Assembly (NCBI GenBank): GCA_037349315.1
Contig: JBAIAC010000059.1
Coordinates: 17,206,501 to 17,270,500 of the forward strand
Length of the DNA: 64,000 nt
Reading direction: 5' to 3'
From: Chelydra serpentina
Lineage: Eukaryota; Chordata; Testudines; Chelydridae
Shown here: positions 1 through 12,461 of the stretch, one piece after another
Layout of the letters: the number at the start of each line of letters is the position of its first letter
How positions within the stretch are numbered: position 1 is the stretch's first letter
The notes under the pieces: model-generated
What the model was told of the DNA's origin: nothing
Databases searched by the model: none
The model's input: only the letters and a program-made list of their open reading frames with translations
Program-made: the position numbers and the translations under genes

Positions 1-512
1 GGAAGCAACCAAGCATTTCCCAGCTTATTTCGCTCCTCTCTACAGCCAACATCAATGAATTTTACCGAAGTTTAAGAAGAATGTACTTATAAAAATACAG
101 TCCTACTAGGTTCATTTTGTCATCCAGTTGCCTATTAACCCATGGTCAATAAAATGAAAGCTACAGTCTCATATATAACATGACTGCCCTCTTGTGTTAA
201 ACTACATCCTCTGCATAAACTGAATATTTGAAGATCTCTTTATAGAAAAAATTGGTACATATAGACCATTTGGTGTACTATCCACTATACCTAAAATTCC
301 TCATTTACCCCTTTCCTAAATTAAAAAAAGTCCTGTATGAAATGCGAGAAACGTATAGTGTCTGACACTATTACAAACAAAAAAAGTTGGTTTGGATGTT
401 TAAAAGAAACTTTTCAATTCAGCAAATGTCAACACTATTAAAAATGATGATCACAAAACTAAAAGCACAGATAGTTTCATTAAGAGTAAAAACAGAAAAG
501 ATCCAAAAACAA

Positions 513-550
513 CGAGGAGTCCTTGTGGCACCTTAGAGACTAACCTATAA
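513..550 (-). repeat. Short fragment of Penelope-like element 3' end
   Basis: Contains gtggcaccttagagactaac, the reverse complement of the tail sequence seen in the Penelope-like element near 12890-12915. Only about 40 bp are recognisable. Confidence 0.5.
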
Positions 551-1875
551 CAGCTGTTATCACTGCACTGCTTTGCTTGAGCTAACCCCGATAAATCAAT
601 GATATAGCTGATTATACACTCCTTGAGCATATTCAAATTATAATTTAATACACATCTACTTAATAGGTTTAAGTGTGGAAATGTGCATCTAGATACAGAA
701 CATGTAAAAAAGCACTACTTTGTTTCAAATTTATACCTGCACTATGCATGCAACATCATTTGCACAGGCAAAACAACTAATTTGCTAAGTATCTGAGATT
801 TACAAGTCTGATTCTTTGGGAGATGTATATTTATAGGCTTTTTTTTTTCATTATAGAAAAATTAGGCCCTCTGTATAATTTACCCACATTTTCATGTTTT
901 AAAAAAATGTAGAAATTACTTCAAACAGGTTACAGAATACTGAGATCTGGTCTCAGGTACTATGGGTCCTGTCCCAAGTTGGACATGCAGGACTCAGGCA
1001 TTTGTACCACATTTGACGGGGGAGAAAAGGGTCTAGTATCTGGCCAAATAGGAGGGAAATGTCATTGGGGGATAAAGGAGGATTTCTTCTGCTGGCAAGG
1101 TGAAAGTCAATGACAGTCTGTGGAAGGTTGCAGCAGATGGATGGGCTTGGACCAAGAGGCACTGAGAACCCAGGGAGGCATCAGCCCCCTAGTTCATGTT
1201 TCACAATGGGGGAAAGGGGAATGGGAAGGGGCACTGCAGGCAAGGGAGATAATACAGTAGGGGAGTGTTGGAAGTTCTGACACATCAGAACCTCCCAAAA
1301 TGCAAGGACCCTGTGTGACCACAAACTTGTGATAAAAAATGCCTCCAATTTTCACAGAGGTGTTTGTCTAGTCCACATGTAGGGTTGCTGCAAGGCTGGC
1401 ATAAAAAGTAGATCTGGTCAGAGATTTTCCACCAGAAAGTGCATTTGCACATAATCAACATTTTCCATGGGGAACATTTTGATTTTGCCAAAATGAAATA
1501 TTTTGGGGGGGTCAGTTTCACTTCAATCAAAATATTTTGTTTTGTGGAATTGATCCAAAATGTTTCATTTCAAATCACTTCAACAAAACATTGATTTGTA
1601 TTTCTTTATCAGTGCATTGCCTTGTGGGAGTTGTAGTTTGGTCCCCCATTCCTTCTTATGGGCCAGGCTCCTTGGAAAATATCTCCCATGCTGCAATATG
1701 AATTTCCCTCTGACCAAGCTGCATCATGGGAGATGTAGTCCAGCCATGGAGCCTGGCTTGTAGGGAAGAAGAGGAGCATCTGCCTTCCAAACTACAACTC
1801 CCACGTGGCGATGTGCCACAATTAGAAAATGCAGTTTGAAGTTGAACTGACTCAGAAGAAAGTTTCTGATCAGTT

Positions 1876-1956
1876 CATAGAATTATAGGACTGGAAGGGA
1901 CCTCAAGAGGTTATCTAGTTCAGTTCCCTGCACTCATGGCAGGTGTTTGTCTAACC
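1876..1956 (-). mobile_element. CR1 LINE 3' tail, left part
   Basis: Starts catagaattataggactgg and continues with gggacctcaagaggttatct, the reverse complement of the well-known CR1 3' end. It continues after the hAT insertion at about 2407-2450 (ctgtgcttaaaaatctccag), so a minus-strand CR1 tail was split by the hAT element. The neighbouring CR1 from 2463 has the opposite orientation. Confidence 0.8.
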
Positions 1957-2398
1957 CAGGGGTCTCAAACATGCGGCCCACGGAGCTCTTCCCTGCGGCC
2001 CGCCGGGCTCGCCGCCCCCCCCTTTTTTTTAAATATTAAAAAAAAAATAAAAAAATTCCAGGCAGTTCCCACCGCCAGACAGTTGTTCTGGCAGCGGGAA
2101 CTGCCTGGGAGTAAAAAAAATAAAATAAAATAAAATGCGGGTGTGGGGAGCCCAGTGGGCCGCAGGGAAGAGCTCCAAGGGCCGCATGGGAAGAGTTTCG
2201 CGGTTTCTGGGAGGGAGGGGGTAGGAGCGGGAAGCCGTGCGCACAGGGGAGGAGGTGGAGAAGGGGCGGGGCCTAATGGAAGGAGTGGAGTGGGGGCGGG
2301 GCCGGGGGCAGCGATGGGGCGGGGTCAGTGATGTGGCCCTTGGGCCAATGCACTAGTCCTCATGCGGCCCTCGTGGTAATCTGAGTTTGAGACCCCTG
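1957..2398. mobile_element. Non-autonomous hAT transposon, copy 1
   Basis: 442 bp bounded by CAGGGGTCTCAAAC and GTTTGAGACCCCTG, terminal inverted repeats typical of hAT elements, and flanked by a perfect 8-bp target duplication GTCTAACC at 1949-1956 and 2399-2406. The interior is GC-rich with an A/T homopolymer patch and a hairpin at about 2058-2109 built on GGCAGTTCCC and GGGAACTGCC. No coding capacity. It sits inside a CR1 tail and is very similar to the copy at 22153. Confidence 0.9.
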
Positions 2399-2462
2399 GT
2401 CTAACCTGTGCTTAAAAATCTCCAGTGATTGAGATTTCTTTGACATGGTAATAAGTCTTGTG

Positions 2463-3640
2463 GATGGGGGGAAGCGGTTGAGGTGGTATATCTTGACTTT
2501 TTAGTAAAGCTTTTGATACTGTCTCACATGATCTTCTCCATAAACAAACTAGGGAAATGCAACCTTGATGGAGCTACTATAATGTGGGTGCATAATTGGT
2601 TGGAAAACCATTCCCAGAGAATAGTTATCAGTGGTTCACAATCATGCTGGAAGAGCATAATGAGTGGGGTCCCGCAGGGATTAGTTCTGGGTCTAGTTTT
2701 GTTCAATATCTTGATCAATGGTTTAGATAATGGCATAGAGAGTACACTTTTAAAGTTTGTGGATGATACCAAGCTAGGAGGGGTTGCAAGTGCTTTGGAG
2801 GATATGAAGAAAATTCAAAATGATCTGGACAAACTGGAGAAACTGTCTGAAGTAAACAGGATGAAATTCAATAAGGACAAATGCAAAGTACTCCAAAGGA
2901 AGGAACAATCAGTTGCACACATACAAAATGGGAAATGACTGCCTAGGAAGGAGTACTACAGAAAGGCATCTGGGGGTGATAGTGAACCAAAAGCTAAATA
3001 CGAGTCAACAGTGCAACACTGCTGCAAGAAAAGTAAATATCATTCTGGGATGTATAGCAGGAGTGTTGTAAGCAAGACACAGGAAGTAATTCTTCTGCTG
3101 TACTCTGTGCTGATTAGGCCTCAACTGGTGTACTGTGTCCAGTTCTGGGTACCACATTTCAGGAAAGATGTGGACAAATTGGAGAAAGTCCAAAGAACAG
3201 CGACAAAAATGATTAAAGGTCTAGAAAACATGACCTATTAGGAAAGATTGAAAAAATGGGGTTTGTTTAGTCTGGAGAAGAGAAGACTGAGAGGGGACAT
3301 GATAACAGTTTTCAAGTACATAAAAGGTTTTTACAAGGAGGAGGGAGAAAAATTGTTCTTCTTAACCTCTGAGGATAGGACAAGAAGCAATGGGCTTAAA
3401 TTGCAGCAAGGGTGGTTTAGGTTGGACATGAGGAAAAACTTCTTAACTGTCAGAGTGATTAAGCATTGGAATAAATTGTCTAGAGAGGTTGTGGAAACTC
3501 CATCATTGGGGACTTTTAAAAGCAGATTGGACAAACACCTGTCAGGGATGCTCTAGATAATACTTAGTCCTGCCATGAGTGCAGAGGACTGGACTAGATG
3601 ACCTCTCGAGGTCCCTTCCGGTTCTATGATTCTATGAAAG
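2463..3640 (+). pseudogene. CR1 LINE fragment with decayed reverse transcriptase
   Basis: 5'-truncated CR1 in the plus direction. Frames at 2483-2938, 3011-3241 and 3248-3556 together cover the C-terminal part of CR1 reverse transcriptase: SGVPQG, the catalytic FVDDTKL motif, then [16 protein letters not shown] and the C-terminal RSRLDKHLSGM-like end. They are separated by frameshifts and a stop near 3239. The 3' UTR ends with gactagatgacctctcgagg and the CR1-type tail ttctatgattctatga. It no longer encodes a working enzyme. Confidence 0.92.
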
Positions 3641-5085
3641 TATTTGTAATAGCCTCTCTTTTCGGAGATGCATTCCCAGCTACAATGGTCATAAACCTAA
3701 TAGGTATGTTTAATATTGGACTGTTTTATTTATATTCCTGCCTTTAGACTACAAGCACTTTAAAGGGTGGGACTTGTAAAGTGCGGCACACATCATATCC
3801 TTACAGTGCCATATATACTAAGAGTGAAATGCTAATTATAAATAATATTGGTCAATATATCATTCCAGAACCCAAGTACACTGAAATGCAGAAACACTGA
3901 TAAGCTCTGATCATTTAAACTTGCCCTCCATAGTGTATGGTGATTGGAAGATTATTTTTGTGTTTCAAAATGGAAGTGATGTAATATAATTTAGCAAATT
4001 TCAGACCTGAACCCAGATACAGTATTGAAGAATGGCTGTGGGGAGCCTCACACACCTCAACAAAACCTCACATAGTGCGGTGGGAAAGAAAGTGTCCTTG
4101 AAGTCTGACAGGTGCCCTAATGTGGGTAGCATAAAAGCAAGAAAAGGGAAAATTATAAATAGTCCTTATTATAACAAAGGGGAAAATAATTTAGCTCCAG
4201 AGCAAACAACAAAGGGTGTAGATTAAGATGCATTCCAATAATGTTATTCAAATGAGTATCTAAAATCGTATATGGACAGGACTGGTTTAAATTTCGAAAA
4301 TAAAAAACAGATGGCTGCAGAATTATTGCTAAACTCGCTAACGGGCTAGTACACTTTGGTAGCATTTTCCCACTAATTTCACCTGCAGCTATTTTAGGGC
4401 CCAAATGGGCAGCTGCTTCTTGCATGGAGTTTCCCACTTCTGTTGGATTCAGTGGGGGTTTCCCGTGTATTGCTGGCTACAGAATAAAACCCTCTGGGAG
4501 AAAGTAAGTGCGCCAACCTCTGCCTTTCATTCCGAAACAGTTTCCCCAAAAGCCAAGCATTCTAGTTAAAGCAAAATTATCATTGCAGACTGCAGTTCTA
4601 AGTGTACCACTAGAGTTGGTTAAATAATTTGTAGGGCAAAAATCACAAAGTTTTCCTAATTAAGCTATTTGCTTGGGGACGGGGTGAAACTCCCCATGGT
4701 GTAGAGGACAAGAGCAGGGAGCCAAAGTGCCATTTTCTAAATTTTATGCAGCTTCTAAATGCATCTCACTTTTTAAAAAATTCTGCCAGGAAGATGCTGC
4801 AATAGCAGAGTTACTCAGAAATTAAACGTAATGGAAAAACATTTATAGATGTTTCAGAGCCCAAATTGTCAAAAAGACAGGCTTACTGTCATGTATCTCC
4901 CTGCCAAATGTAATCTCCACCACAAAGGGACCACCAGACAGTGTATTGTATTCATCTCCCTCCCTACTCCACGACATAAACTGATTTTTTGCAGGGATCA
5001 GGAAATATTTTCAGCCTACACTCATGCGTGCCTTCATTTTATCATTTTAATGCAGCCTACTTAGAAGTCCTAGCCCTGAGGGAAA

Positions 5086-5510
5086 AAATTCATGAAGAAT
5101 GCAGTATCATGCCTCCTCAGCAACACAGATTACCAAGAGCAAATGTCTGCTCACTTCATTGGCTCCCTGTAAAATACTGCATCAAATTAAGTGCCTCAGT
5201 CTTTATTTTCAAGGCTCTAACTGGCCTGTGATCAAGATTCCTAAAAGATGAACTTTCCTTTTGGGGCCCCAACTATCCCCAACACCACCATTCCAAGGAA
5301 CAATGAAATGTCAACATCAGGGATTAAACTTGTTTGTACAGGAGATGGCGCTTTCTTGATGGCAGGCCCAAGACTGCTGAAGTCACTCCCCCACAAGCCA
5401 AGAACAACCACAAACCTCACCACTTCCTGGTCCAAATGCACTTTCCTTCTGAGAAAGGCAGAGTATCATCAGTTTAATCTATTAAGAAGTGCACATCCAC
5501 ATTAAACTTT
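5086..5510 (+). pseudogene. L2-like LINE reverse transcriptase C-terminal remnant
   Basis: Two adjacent frames recall the C-terminus of L2-clade LINE proteins: RANVCSLHWLPVKYCIKLSA followed by FIFKALTGL, then after a stop and frame change GDGAFLMAGPRLLKSLPHK and a TFLLRKAEY-like end. The SLHWLPV and GxxAFxxxxPRLxxSLP patterns are hallmarks of that region. Old and broken; the exact LINE clade is inferred from memory of the motifs. Confidence 0.65.
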
Positions 5511-6392
5511 GCCCTCTGCAGGGAGCTGCAGTGAGCAAGTCTACCAGAACAGAGGTTAGTCTCCTGGTTTATTCTTACTCTGGAAGATGCTTGGATACCA
5601 CAGTGATAGGCATGGTACAAGAACCTAAATAGAACAGAAACTAACCTACAACATTACACAACTGGCCAAGTGCACTATATTTTTACTCTGGTTTAATTTG
5701 TGCTCCTCTTCCAAACATCACCTAATAACTGCCAAAGGTAAGACACCTGAGTAGGTAGATCTCTTGCTGGTGATTTTTAGCTTCTGTTCTTACCTGATAC
5801 AGTGATTGACAGCAAATGCAAAGGAGCATATTTAGACAGAAGAGGAAAAGTAACTCATTATAAAACATCTTATTCAAACATGGGGCTTGAACTCCCCCCC
5901 CCCCCACCACCCAAGAAACGTGTAAAAACATCTAAAGGCGGGGGTGGGGGGGACGTGTCTAGGAAGACTGAAGGCTTCAACTTGCATGCATCTGCAAATC
6001 TCTCTACATTTAGCTCCCCATTTTTGTAAGGCATGAAGCTATCTTTTGAAGAAAAATGTAAAATTCAGACAGTAGTAGTGAACTAGATGTGATCCAGAAC
6101 ACAATGGCCTCTGCAGAAGAGAGAAACTTGAATGTATTGGCTCAATAGAGGAAGTATGAAGCCAAAGAAATCATCATGTATTTATTTTATAAGGTATAAA
6201 ATGCAGCCATAACCAAGTCTCTGGATAAGTACAAATACAATAAAAAAACCAATGCGCTGACCAATGTCAACTAAAATGAACTTGTTTAATGCCATCTCAG
6301 TGTATCTTTCTATTAACCTTCTGAGATTAAAGCTGTGCTCTATGCTATGTCCTGAAGGCCAGGGTTGGTTGCCTATTAGATGGGGGTTAAGC

Positions 6393-7491
6393 AATAAATG
6401 TGATGTATCTTGATTTTAGCAAGGCTTTTGACACAGTCCCACATGACATTCCCATAAGCAAACTAGGAAAATGTGCTCTAGATGAAACACTGATAAGATG
6501 GGTGCATAACTGTTTGAAAGACTCAAAGAATGTTATCCATGGTTTGCCATCAAACTGGGAGGGCATATCTAGTGGGGTCTGGCAGGCATCAAACCTGGGC
6601 CTAGTACTATCCTACATTTTCACCAATGACTTGGATAATGGAGTGGAGATTATGCTTATACAATTTTTGGATGACACCACATTGGGAGGGGTTGCTAGCA
6701 CTTTGGAGAATGGGATTAGAATTCAAAACAACTTTGACAAATTGGAGAATTGGTCTGAAATTGACATGATTAAATTCAATGAAAACAAGTGCAAATGACT
6801 TCATTTAGGAAGAAAGAATTAAATGCACAACTATGAAATGGGGAATAACTGATGAGTTGATAGTACTGCTGGAAAGGATCCGGGGGTTACAGTAGATCAC
6901 CCATTAATTACGAGTCAACAATATGATGCAGTTGTGAAAAATATGTAATCTCTAATATTCTAGAGTGTTTTAACAGGAATGTCATATCAAGACACAAGAA
7001 GTAATTGTCCTGCTCTACTCAGCACTGGTGAAGTCTCAGCTGAAGAACTTTGTCTAATTTTTAGTGTCACACTTTAGGAAAGATGCAGAAAAATTGGAGA
7101 GAGACCAGAGGAGAGCAACAAAAACGATAAAAGGTTTAGAAAACATTACCTGAGGAAAGGTTAAAAAAATGGATAACAGCCTTCAAATACTTTATAAAGA
7201 GGATGATGATCAATTTTCTCCACAGCCAATGAAGGTAGGACAAGAAATAATGGGCTTAATCTGCAGCAAGTGAGATTTAGGTTAGATATTAGGAAAAATC
7301 TTTCTAACTATAAGGGTAGTTAAGCTCTGGAACAGGCTTCCAATGGAGGAATCTCTGTTATTGGAGGTTTTTAAGAACGGGTTGGACAAACACCTGTCAG
7401 GAATGGTCTAGGTTTATTTGATCCCATCTCAGCACAGGGGACTGGACTTGATGACTTATCAAGGTCCCTTCCAGCCCTACATTTCTAGGAT
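6393..7491 (+). pseudogene. CR1 LINE fragment with decayed reverse transcriptase
   Basis: Plus-strand 5'-truncated CR1. The frame at 6400-6798 encodes MMYLDFSKAFDTVPHDIPIS, a degraded SSGVWQAS in place of SGVPQGS, and FLDDTTLGG at the catalytic site. Downstream DNA (to 7491) continues as CR1 C-terminal and 3' UTR sequence with several frameshifts, ending ggtcccttccagccctac. More diverged than the copy at 2463. Confidence 0.88.
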
Positions 7492-8190
7492 AATATTAAG
7501 TTTAGGTTTTGTTGGTCAAGTAGGAAAAAAGAAATGCAAAATCAAAGGCCCTCAATTGAAAATATCTTGCCTCCTTTTCCCATAGTTCAAAGCTAGATGT
7601 GAGTAGTCAAAATGCTCAAAAGATTATTTTAGTTGCCCTTATAGTACACTGAAAGAAAGCGGTCATCTCAGGTAGCCAGGAGCCAAACTACAGAGGGCTT
7701 TCAAGATCAAAAATCAACAACTAGAATTGCACCTGGAAGCAATTTGAAAGCTAGCACACAGTTCAGATAACAGGTGTAATATGTTAAATCTCATTAACAC
7801 TGCTAAGTGAGCAGGCAACTATACTCTACACAAGCTGATGCTGCCAAGTTTTCTCCAAGAATATCTCCATTACAGTAGCCTAACTGGGAGACCATAAACT
7901 ATGGCAAACTCTATAGTGGAGAGGAAATGTCACAACCTACTGGCCAGAAGATGGGAAAACATTTTTGGAAACTGCCAGCACTAACCTTTGAATCCAGAAG
8001 TATTTAAGAGTTCAGAAGCTCTCCCAACTTTCAGAACTCCTGGACAAGGAGTGGGAGTATCACCTCTAGCTCACCTTCTACAAGCTTTCCATATATACCA
8101 GCATCAGTTTGGTCATGTCAGGACTGAACTTCAGCTCAATCGCTCTTGTCCAAGACCTCATTTTAGCCAAGCATTAGGGAAGCAGAGAAA

Positions 8191-9640
8191 AACATACCAT
8201 ACTGTCTGTTACAGCTGTCCCCCTGCTGCATTCCCTTTTCCCCTCTCCTTTCTGTTGGTCCTGTGTGGCCGCCCCTCCCAGCCATTGTGCTAACTAAAGT
8301 CATAGCCCTATTCATAGGAATGGCTTGTGCAAACTGACTGGAGCCATTGCTCTGCCTAGGGAGGGGGCTTCTAGCTTCTTTGTTCGGACCTGGCTCGGTG
8401 TAGGGTGCTCTGCCCAGGTATGCAAGACCTAAAGTGGCCACATAGCTAAGCATATGAGTCATACCTGTGGCTCAGAACATGCCCAGGCATGCCTATGCTT
8501 ACCTGCAGCCTTTCCCTGCCTTCTCTCCTCCCCTGTATCAAGAGAAGCCAATCAAAAGTACTGGCGGGAAACTGCCTAAGTTTGCCTTTAAAACCAGACA
8601 TTTTCTGATCAGACCCTCGGAGAAGGTCCTTGCTTTGCCACCTGGTCTGATCAGCTAGGGGGTCTTTGGGGGTCCCTCTCCCCCCTCTCGTTTGTTTTTG
8701 AGCGTACCCCTGTTTTTAAACTCCCCTCCCACGAACAACGAATTTGTGCCTGAAGATCTCCTGATTATTGTAAGCGAATCGAGTCCTCTCTGCGTCCTCT
8801 GATGCTGAAACTGCTGTTCCTGCTGCTGCTTTGGGGATTGGTAAGGAAAAACCTCTTGCACACTCCCCTTGTTCTAACTGCTGGCTTTCTTTCCCCAGCA
8901 GGAAGACCCAAGCTAACTCCTTGGTCTGTATCTGTAATCTGCTTCTAGCTCCACAGTGCCTTTGCTGCTAGAAATAAGACTGCTGCAGCCACCACTAGTT
9001 AAGTCCCCCCCCCCCCCCCCTTGGAGCTGTATCCTGGGCACACACCACTCTGCCCTCTGGAACTACCCCTAGTATAAGGTGCACCCATTAGGTTAGGTTT
9101 AGCCTTTAGTCTAGATAAATTGTAATTTCATTTTGCATAGCTGTGGTTAAGTTAGGTTTAAAGAATTGTTTGTATTGTGCTCTGTAAGTTAGGTTTAACA
9201 AATTGTTGCATTGTGTTCTGTTACTTGCTAACTTGTGTAATCTTGGTTAAGTTAGATCATAGATAAGGTTTTGCTGTGTTCTGTATAGCATAAAAACCCC
9301 ATTGGTTACCTTTTTTTTTCTCTCTAACACACCTCACATTTTACATTTACACCACTGTGACACACCCTTTACACAGAAATTGTTAGCTACCTGTTACATT
9401 TATACTTCAGTGTTAATTGGTTACCAACTGTATTGTACCCCACTATTGAAACCCCCTATCCTGTTTACTAAAAGAAACCCCTCCCCAATTGTCTACCTTA
9501 ACAAACCCCCTACCCCTCACTGTTGAATTTTTCCCTGTTTTTACATTTTCTTAATAAAGTTCATTTTGCACCCCACCCGTGCAGTAGTTGTCCTCCAAGA
9601 TCCCCTACCTGCTGGCAGGGACACGTACTAGCTGGGTGTG
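8191..9640 (+). repeat. Unclassified interspersed element with poly(A) signal and tandem units
   Basis: Composition differs from the surroundings: a pyrimidine-rich start, a 16-C run at 9005-9020, three diverged units of about 40 bp at 9144-9185, 9186-9223 and 9245-9285 (each with a GTTAGGTTTA-like start and an ATTGTG..TCTGT-like end), and a poly(A) signal in cttaataaagttc near 9550. This could be an LTR or another retroelement piece, but no terminal repeats or coding motifs were found. Boundaries are approximate. Confidence 0.35.
9005..9020. repeat. 16-C homopolymer run
   Basis: Sixteen consecutive C. Similar runs occur at 22270-22287 (inside hAT copy 2) and 47998-48013. Prone to sequencing error, so length is uncertain. 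Confidence 0.85.
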
Positions 9641-10009
9641 ATGCCAAAGAGGCTTCCACCGGAGTGTCATCAGAATAGGGATATTATGGCAATCCACATA
9701 GTCGCTATAACTGGTTGGTTGGGACTAGTGACATGACAGAAATGTGCAGAACCTGACACGAGTGCGCCTTCTGGACAGATGAGCAACTGCTTAAAGGCAG
9801 CCTCTGGGATCTCTCAGAGAGCAGGGTGGAATGGATTAGTAACCATGATGCTGTTTGAATTCAGAATACTGGAGATTTCAACATTACAAACCATCGAATC
9901 AACAATAGCTGAAAAAGGACACTCTGAAAAATGTCAGTATTGTGAGGTGTGTGATGCTGGTAAACCACGTGCCAGCTCTAGCCAAGGCTGTAGACATTAG
10001 CTAAGAACT

Positions 10010-11745
10010 GACAAACTCATAGCTGGAAACCAAACCAGCTCACCTGTATGTTGGTTTTATTCAAAATAGGTATTAGTCTTATGAGAATGTATTTAGTGTT
10101 TAGACTCTATGAAATGCTTGTAAGTTGCTGCATGCGTTGATATCGCTTGTAATGTCTGTGTTCCATGCTACAAGGTAAAAATAAGTTTGTTTTATAAATT
10201 GTAAAAATGCCTGCTCTGAACTTCTGAACTCAGGCAGGAAGAGTGGCTCTCCCTGCCCATCCAGGAGGACTATCAAAAATTAAGTGGACCATAGAAGACA
10301 AAGGCTTTTTTGATTGCCCCATCCACCCATGGAGAAATACATCCCATCTGTCTGAATGCTGGAAGAGGGAAATAAAAATAGTTGACATGAAGATTTTTCA
10401 TCTTTGTCATTTGGACTCTTGCAAGGGCTGGAGCGGACCTTGGCTACACTTACGAGTTACAGCGCAATAAAACTGCCTGCAGCGCTGTAACTCACTAACT
10501 GGCTACACTTGCAAGGCACGTGGAACGGTGTATCTCCTCAGATACAGCGCTGCATGTTCTCCACCTCCCCGAGAGGAATAACAACTGTTGCGAAGTGGGT
10601 GGAACGCTGGTCTTTCAGTGTAGCTGAGGAACTCCGCAGTTACTGACCTCCGGAAGCTGCCTTTGTTTTGAAACGGCACTTCCGGGTTGGAGTTCAGAAC
10701 TCCGTTGTTGAGGTGCTTTACAAAAAACCAAACACAGCTACTGTTTGCAGGCGGGGGGGGGGGGGAGGAGGGGGGCTCCGTTAGGAATGCCAGCAGCAAA
10801 GTTGCCTTGGACAGAGACGGGGGGGGGGGGGCGGGGAGAAGAATGGCGGGGGGGAGGGGGAAGGCTCCGTTTCCCCAAGTTCTCTTTTATCTGCTCTTTA
10901 AAAACAAACAAAGCCCCTGCTGTTTGCTTTCAGTGATTGAGAGAGAGGCAGGGGATGTGGAGGTGTGGAAATAATAAGCTGACACTCTGTGGAGATTCCA
11001 AAAACCCACTCTCTCTCCCAAAACGCTCCCTGTCAAAGTCCCCCTCACCCCCCCCCCCCCATTTGAAAAGCACGTTGCAGCCACTTGAATGCCCATAATG
11101 CACTGCTCCCAATACAGCTGCAAATGCCTCAAATGTAGCCACCTTACTGCACTGGCAGCTGCCAGTGTGGACAGACTGCAGCGCTTTCCCTACTCAGCTG
11201 TACGAAGACGGGTTTAACTCACAGCGCTGTACATCTGCAAGTGTAGCCAAGGCCTAAGAAACAAAACAGAAAAAAAGCAGAGATCCCTAGGGTTGACCTG
11301 GATTAAGCCCTGAAAGGACATTCAGTGCTGACTGATTACCACATCTGTCACCTTTTAGAACCATAGACTGAACTCATTTGTGCATATATGTTGCCTGCTT
11401 TAACTTGTAAATAACTAACTCATTTCTTTTTCCTAGTTGTTAAACATTGGGTTAGTTTACTATAGAATTGGCTACAGGCACTCTCTTTGGTCAGAGATCC
11501 GGGGTAAGTGACTGGTCCCTTGGGACTGGAAGCAACCTGTGATTTTTGGTGTAAGTGATCATTTATCATTAAGTCCAGCTTGCCTGGGTGGCAAGATAGA
11601 CTGGAGAGCCCAAGTGGACTGCCTGTGACTCCATGGTAAGACTGTTACAGTGTTCTTAGAATTCACATTTATTACTGGGTTGGTAAAATATTATAGAACA
11701 TACAACCAGTTTGGGGTGTCTGCCCTGCTTTTGACAGTCTGTCCT
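10010..11745. repeat. Possible older interspersed element split by a Harbinger MITE
   Basis: Sequence on both sides of the MITE at 10436-11254 (10010-10435 and 11255-11745) has the look of one decayed repeat: the left part is rich in short imperfect motifs and the right part holds ccatggtaagactgttacag and gtttggggtgtctgccctg, which I associate with dispersed sauropsid repeats. No ends are defined and no coding motif was seen. Weak call. Confidence 0.3.
10436..11254. mobile_element. Non-autonomous PIF/Harbinger element
   Basis: 819 bp with terminal inverted repeats GACCTTGGCTACACTT on the left and AAGTGTAGCCAAGGCC on the right. The last 170 bp (from about 11090) closely resemble the right end of the coding Harbinger at 26325-26487, including gtgtggacagactgcag and ctttccctact, so the two belong to one family. 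A hairpin lies near the left end (gagttacagcgc at 10454-10465, gcgctgtaactc at 10492-10503). The interior has long G and C runs. No matching 3-bp target duplication is visible (gcg left, taa right). No coding capacity. Confidence 0.8.
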
Positions 11746-12461
11746 GAGAATGGCCCTCTTGGTTGTGAAGTACTCCAGACAGCATGACAAGGGGATTTCT
11801 GGTGGAGTAGTGCAAGAGAAGGTGTTCAATGTATTCCTTTTCTTATTTCATAGATTCAGCATTATGGCCCCATCCTACTGGGAACAGTACAAACATATGA
11901 ACAAGATGACATTCTGTGGCAGTCCAATGCAACTAGGGGATGGCAAATCAGATAATATTTGGATGATATTTGGGTAATATGTGACGCTTGATGCAATAGA
12001 GGAAACCAAATTTTGGAGGTGCCACATAAAAGAAATTGAAGCATTGTTTTCAGGTTTGACAAATATTATTTTACCTCTAAGTCACAGAGACCTATGTTAT
12101 TTGGCTATATTTTGGTGTAATGCTCATGTACTAAGAAGTGGGCTCTTATGCAATTGTGTTTATCCAAGGAGTAGATTTTTTAAAAGGGGATTTTTTTTTG
12201 GATTAAGTTTTAAGTATCAACTTGTGTTCATATTTCTTCTCTCTTGCCGATACCTCATAAAATACATTTTAGAAGAAAAATGGAAAAAAACTCTGTTATG
12301 ACAGTATTTATCTCTGTAAAACACGACTTTTATGTAAGGTATTTTAGCCAGTTTTAGACCTGTTCCATGCACAGATTCCACAGTTGGCAATTTCTTTCAA
12401 GATGACACTGTTGTTTACATTAACTTTACCTACAGTACAATAGGTAAACTACACCATTTAT

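Noticed and set aside
2143..2331. CpG-dense patches at 2143-2331 and 22380-22530 as candidate promoters
   Set aside because: Both lie wholly inside the two hAT copies, which explains the base composition.
8803..8860. Open frame with a Leu-rich start (near 8803, plus strand) resembling a signal peptide
   Set aside because: It lies in an unclassified repeat-like stretch, has no continuation with recognisable domain or splice pattern, and Leu runs arise easily from ctg repeats.
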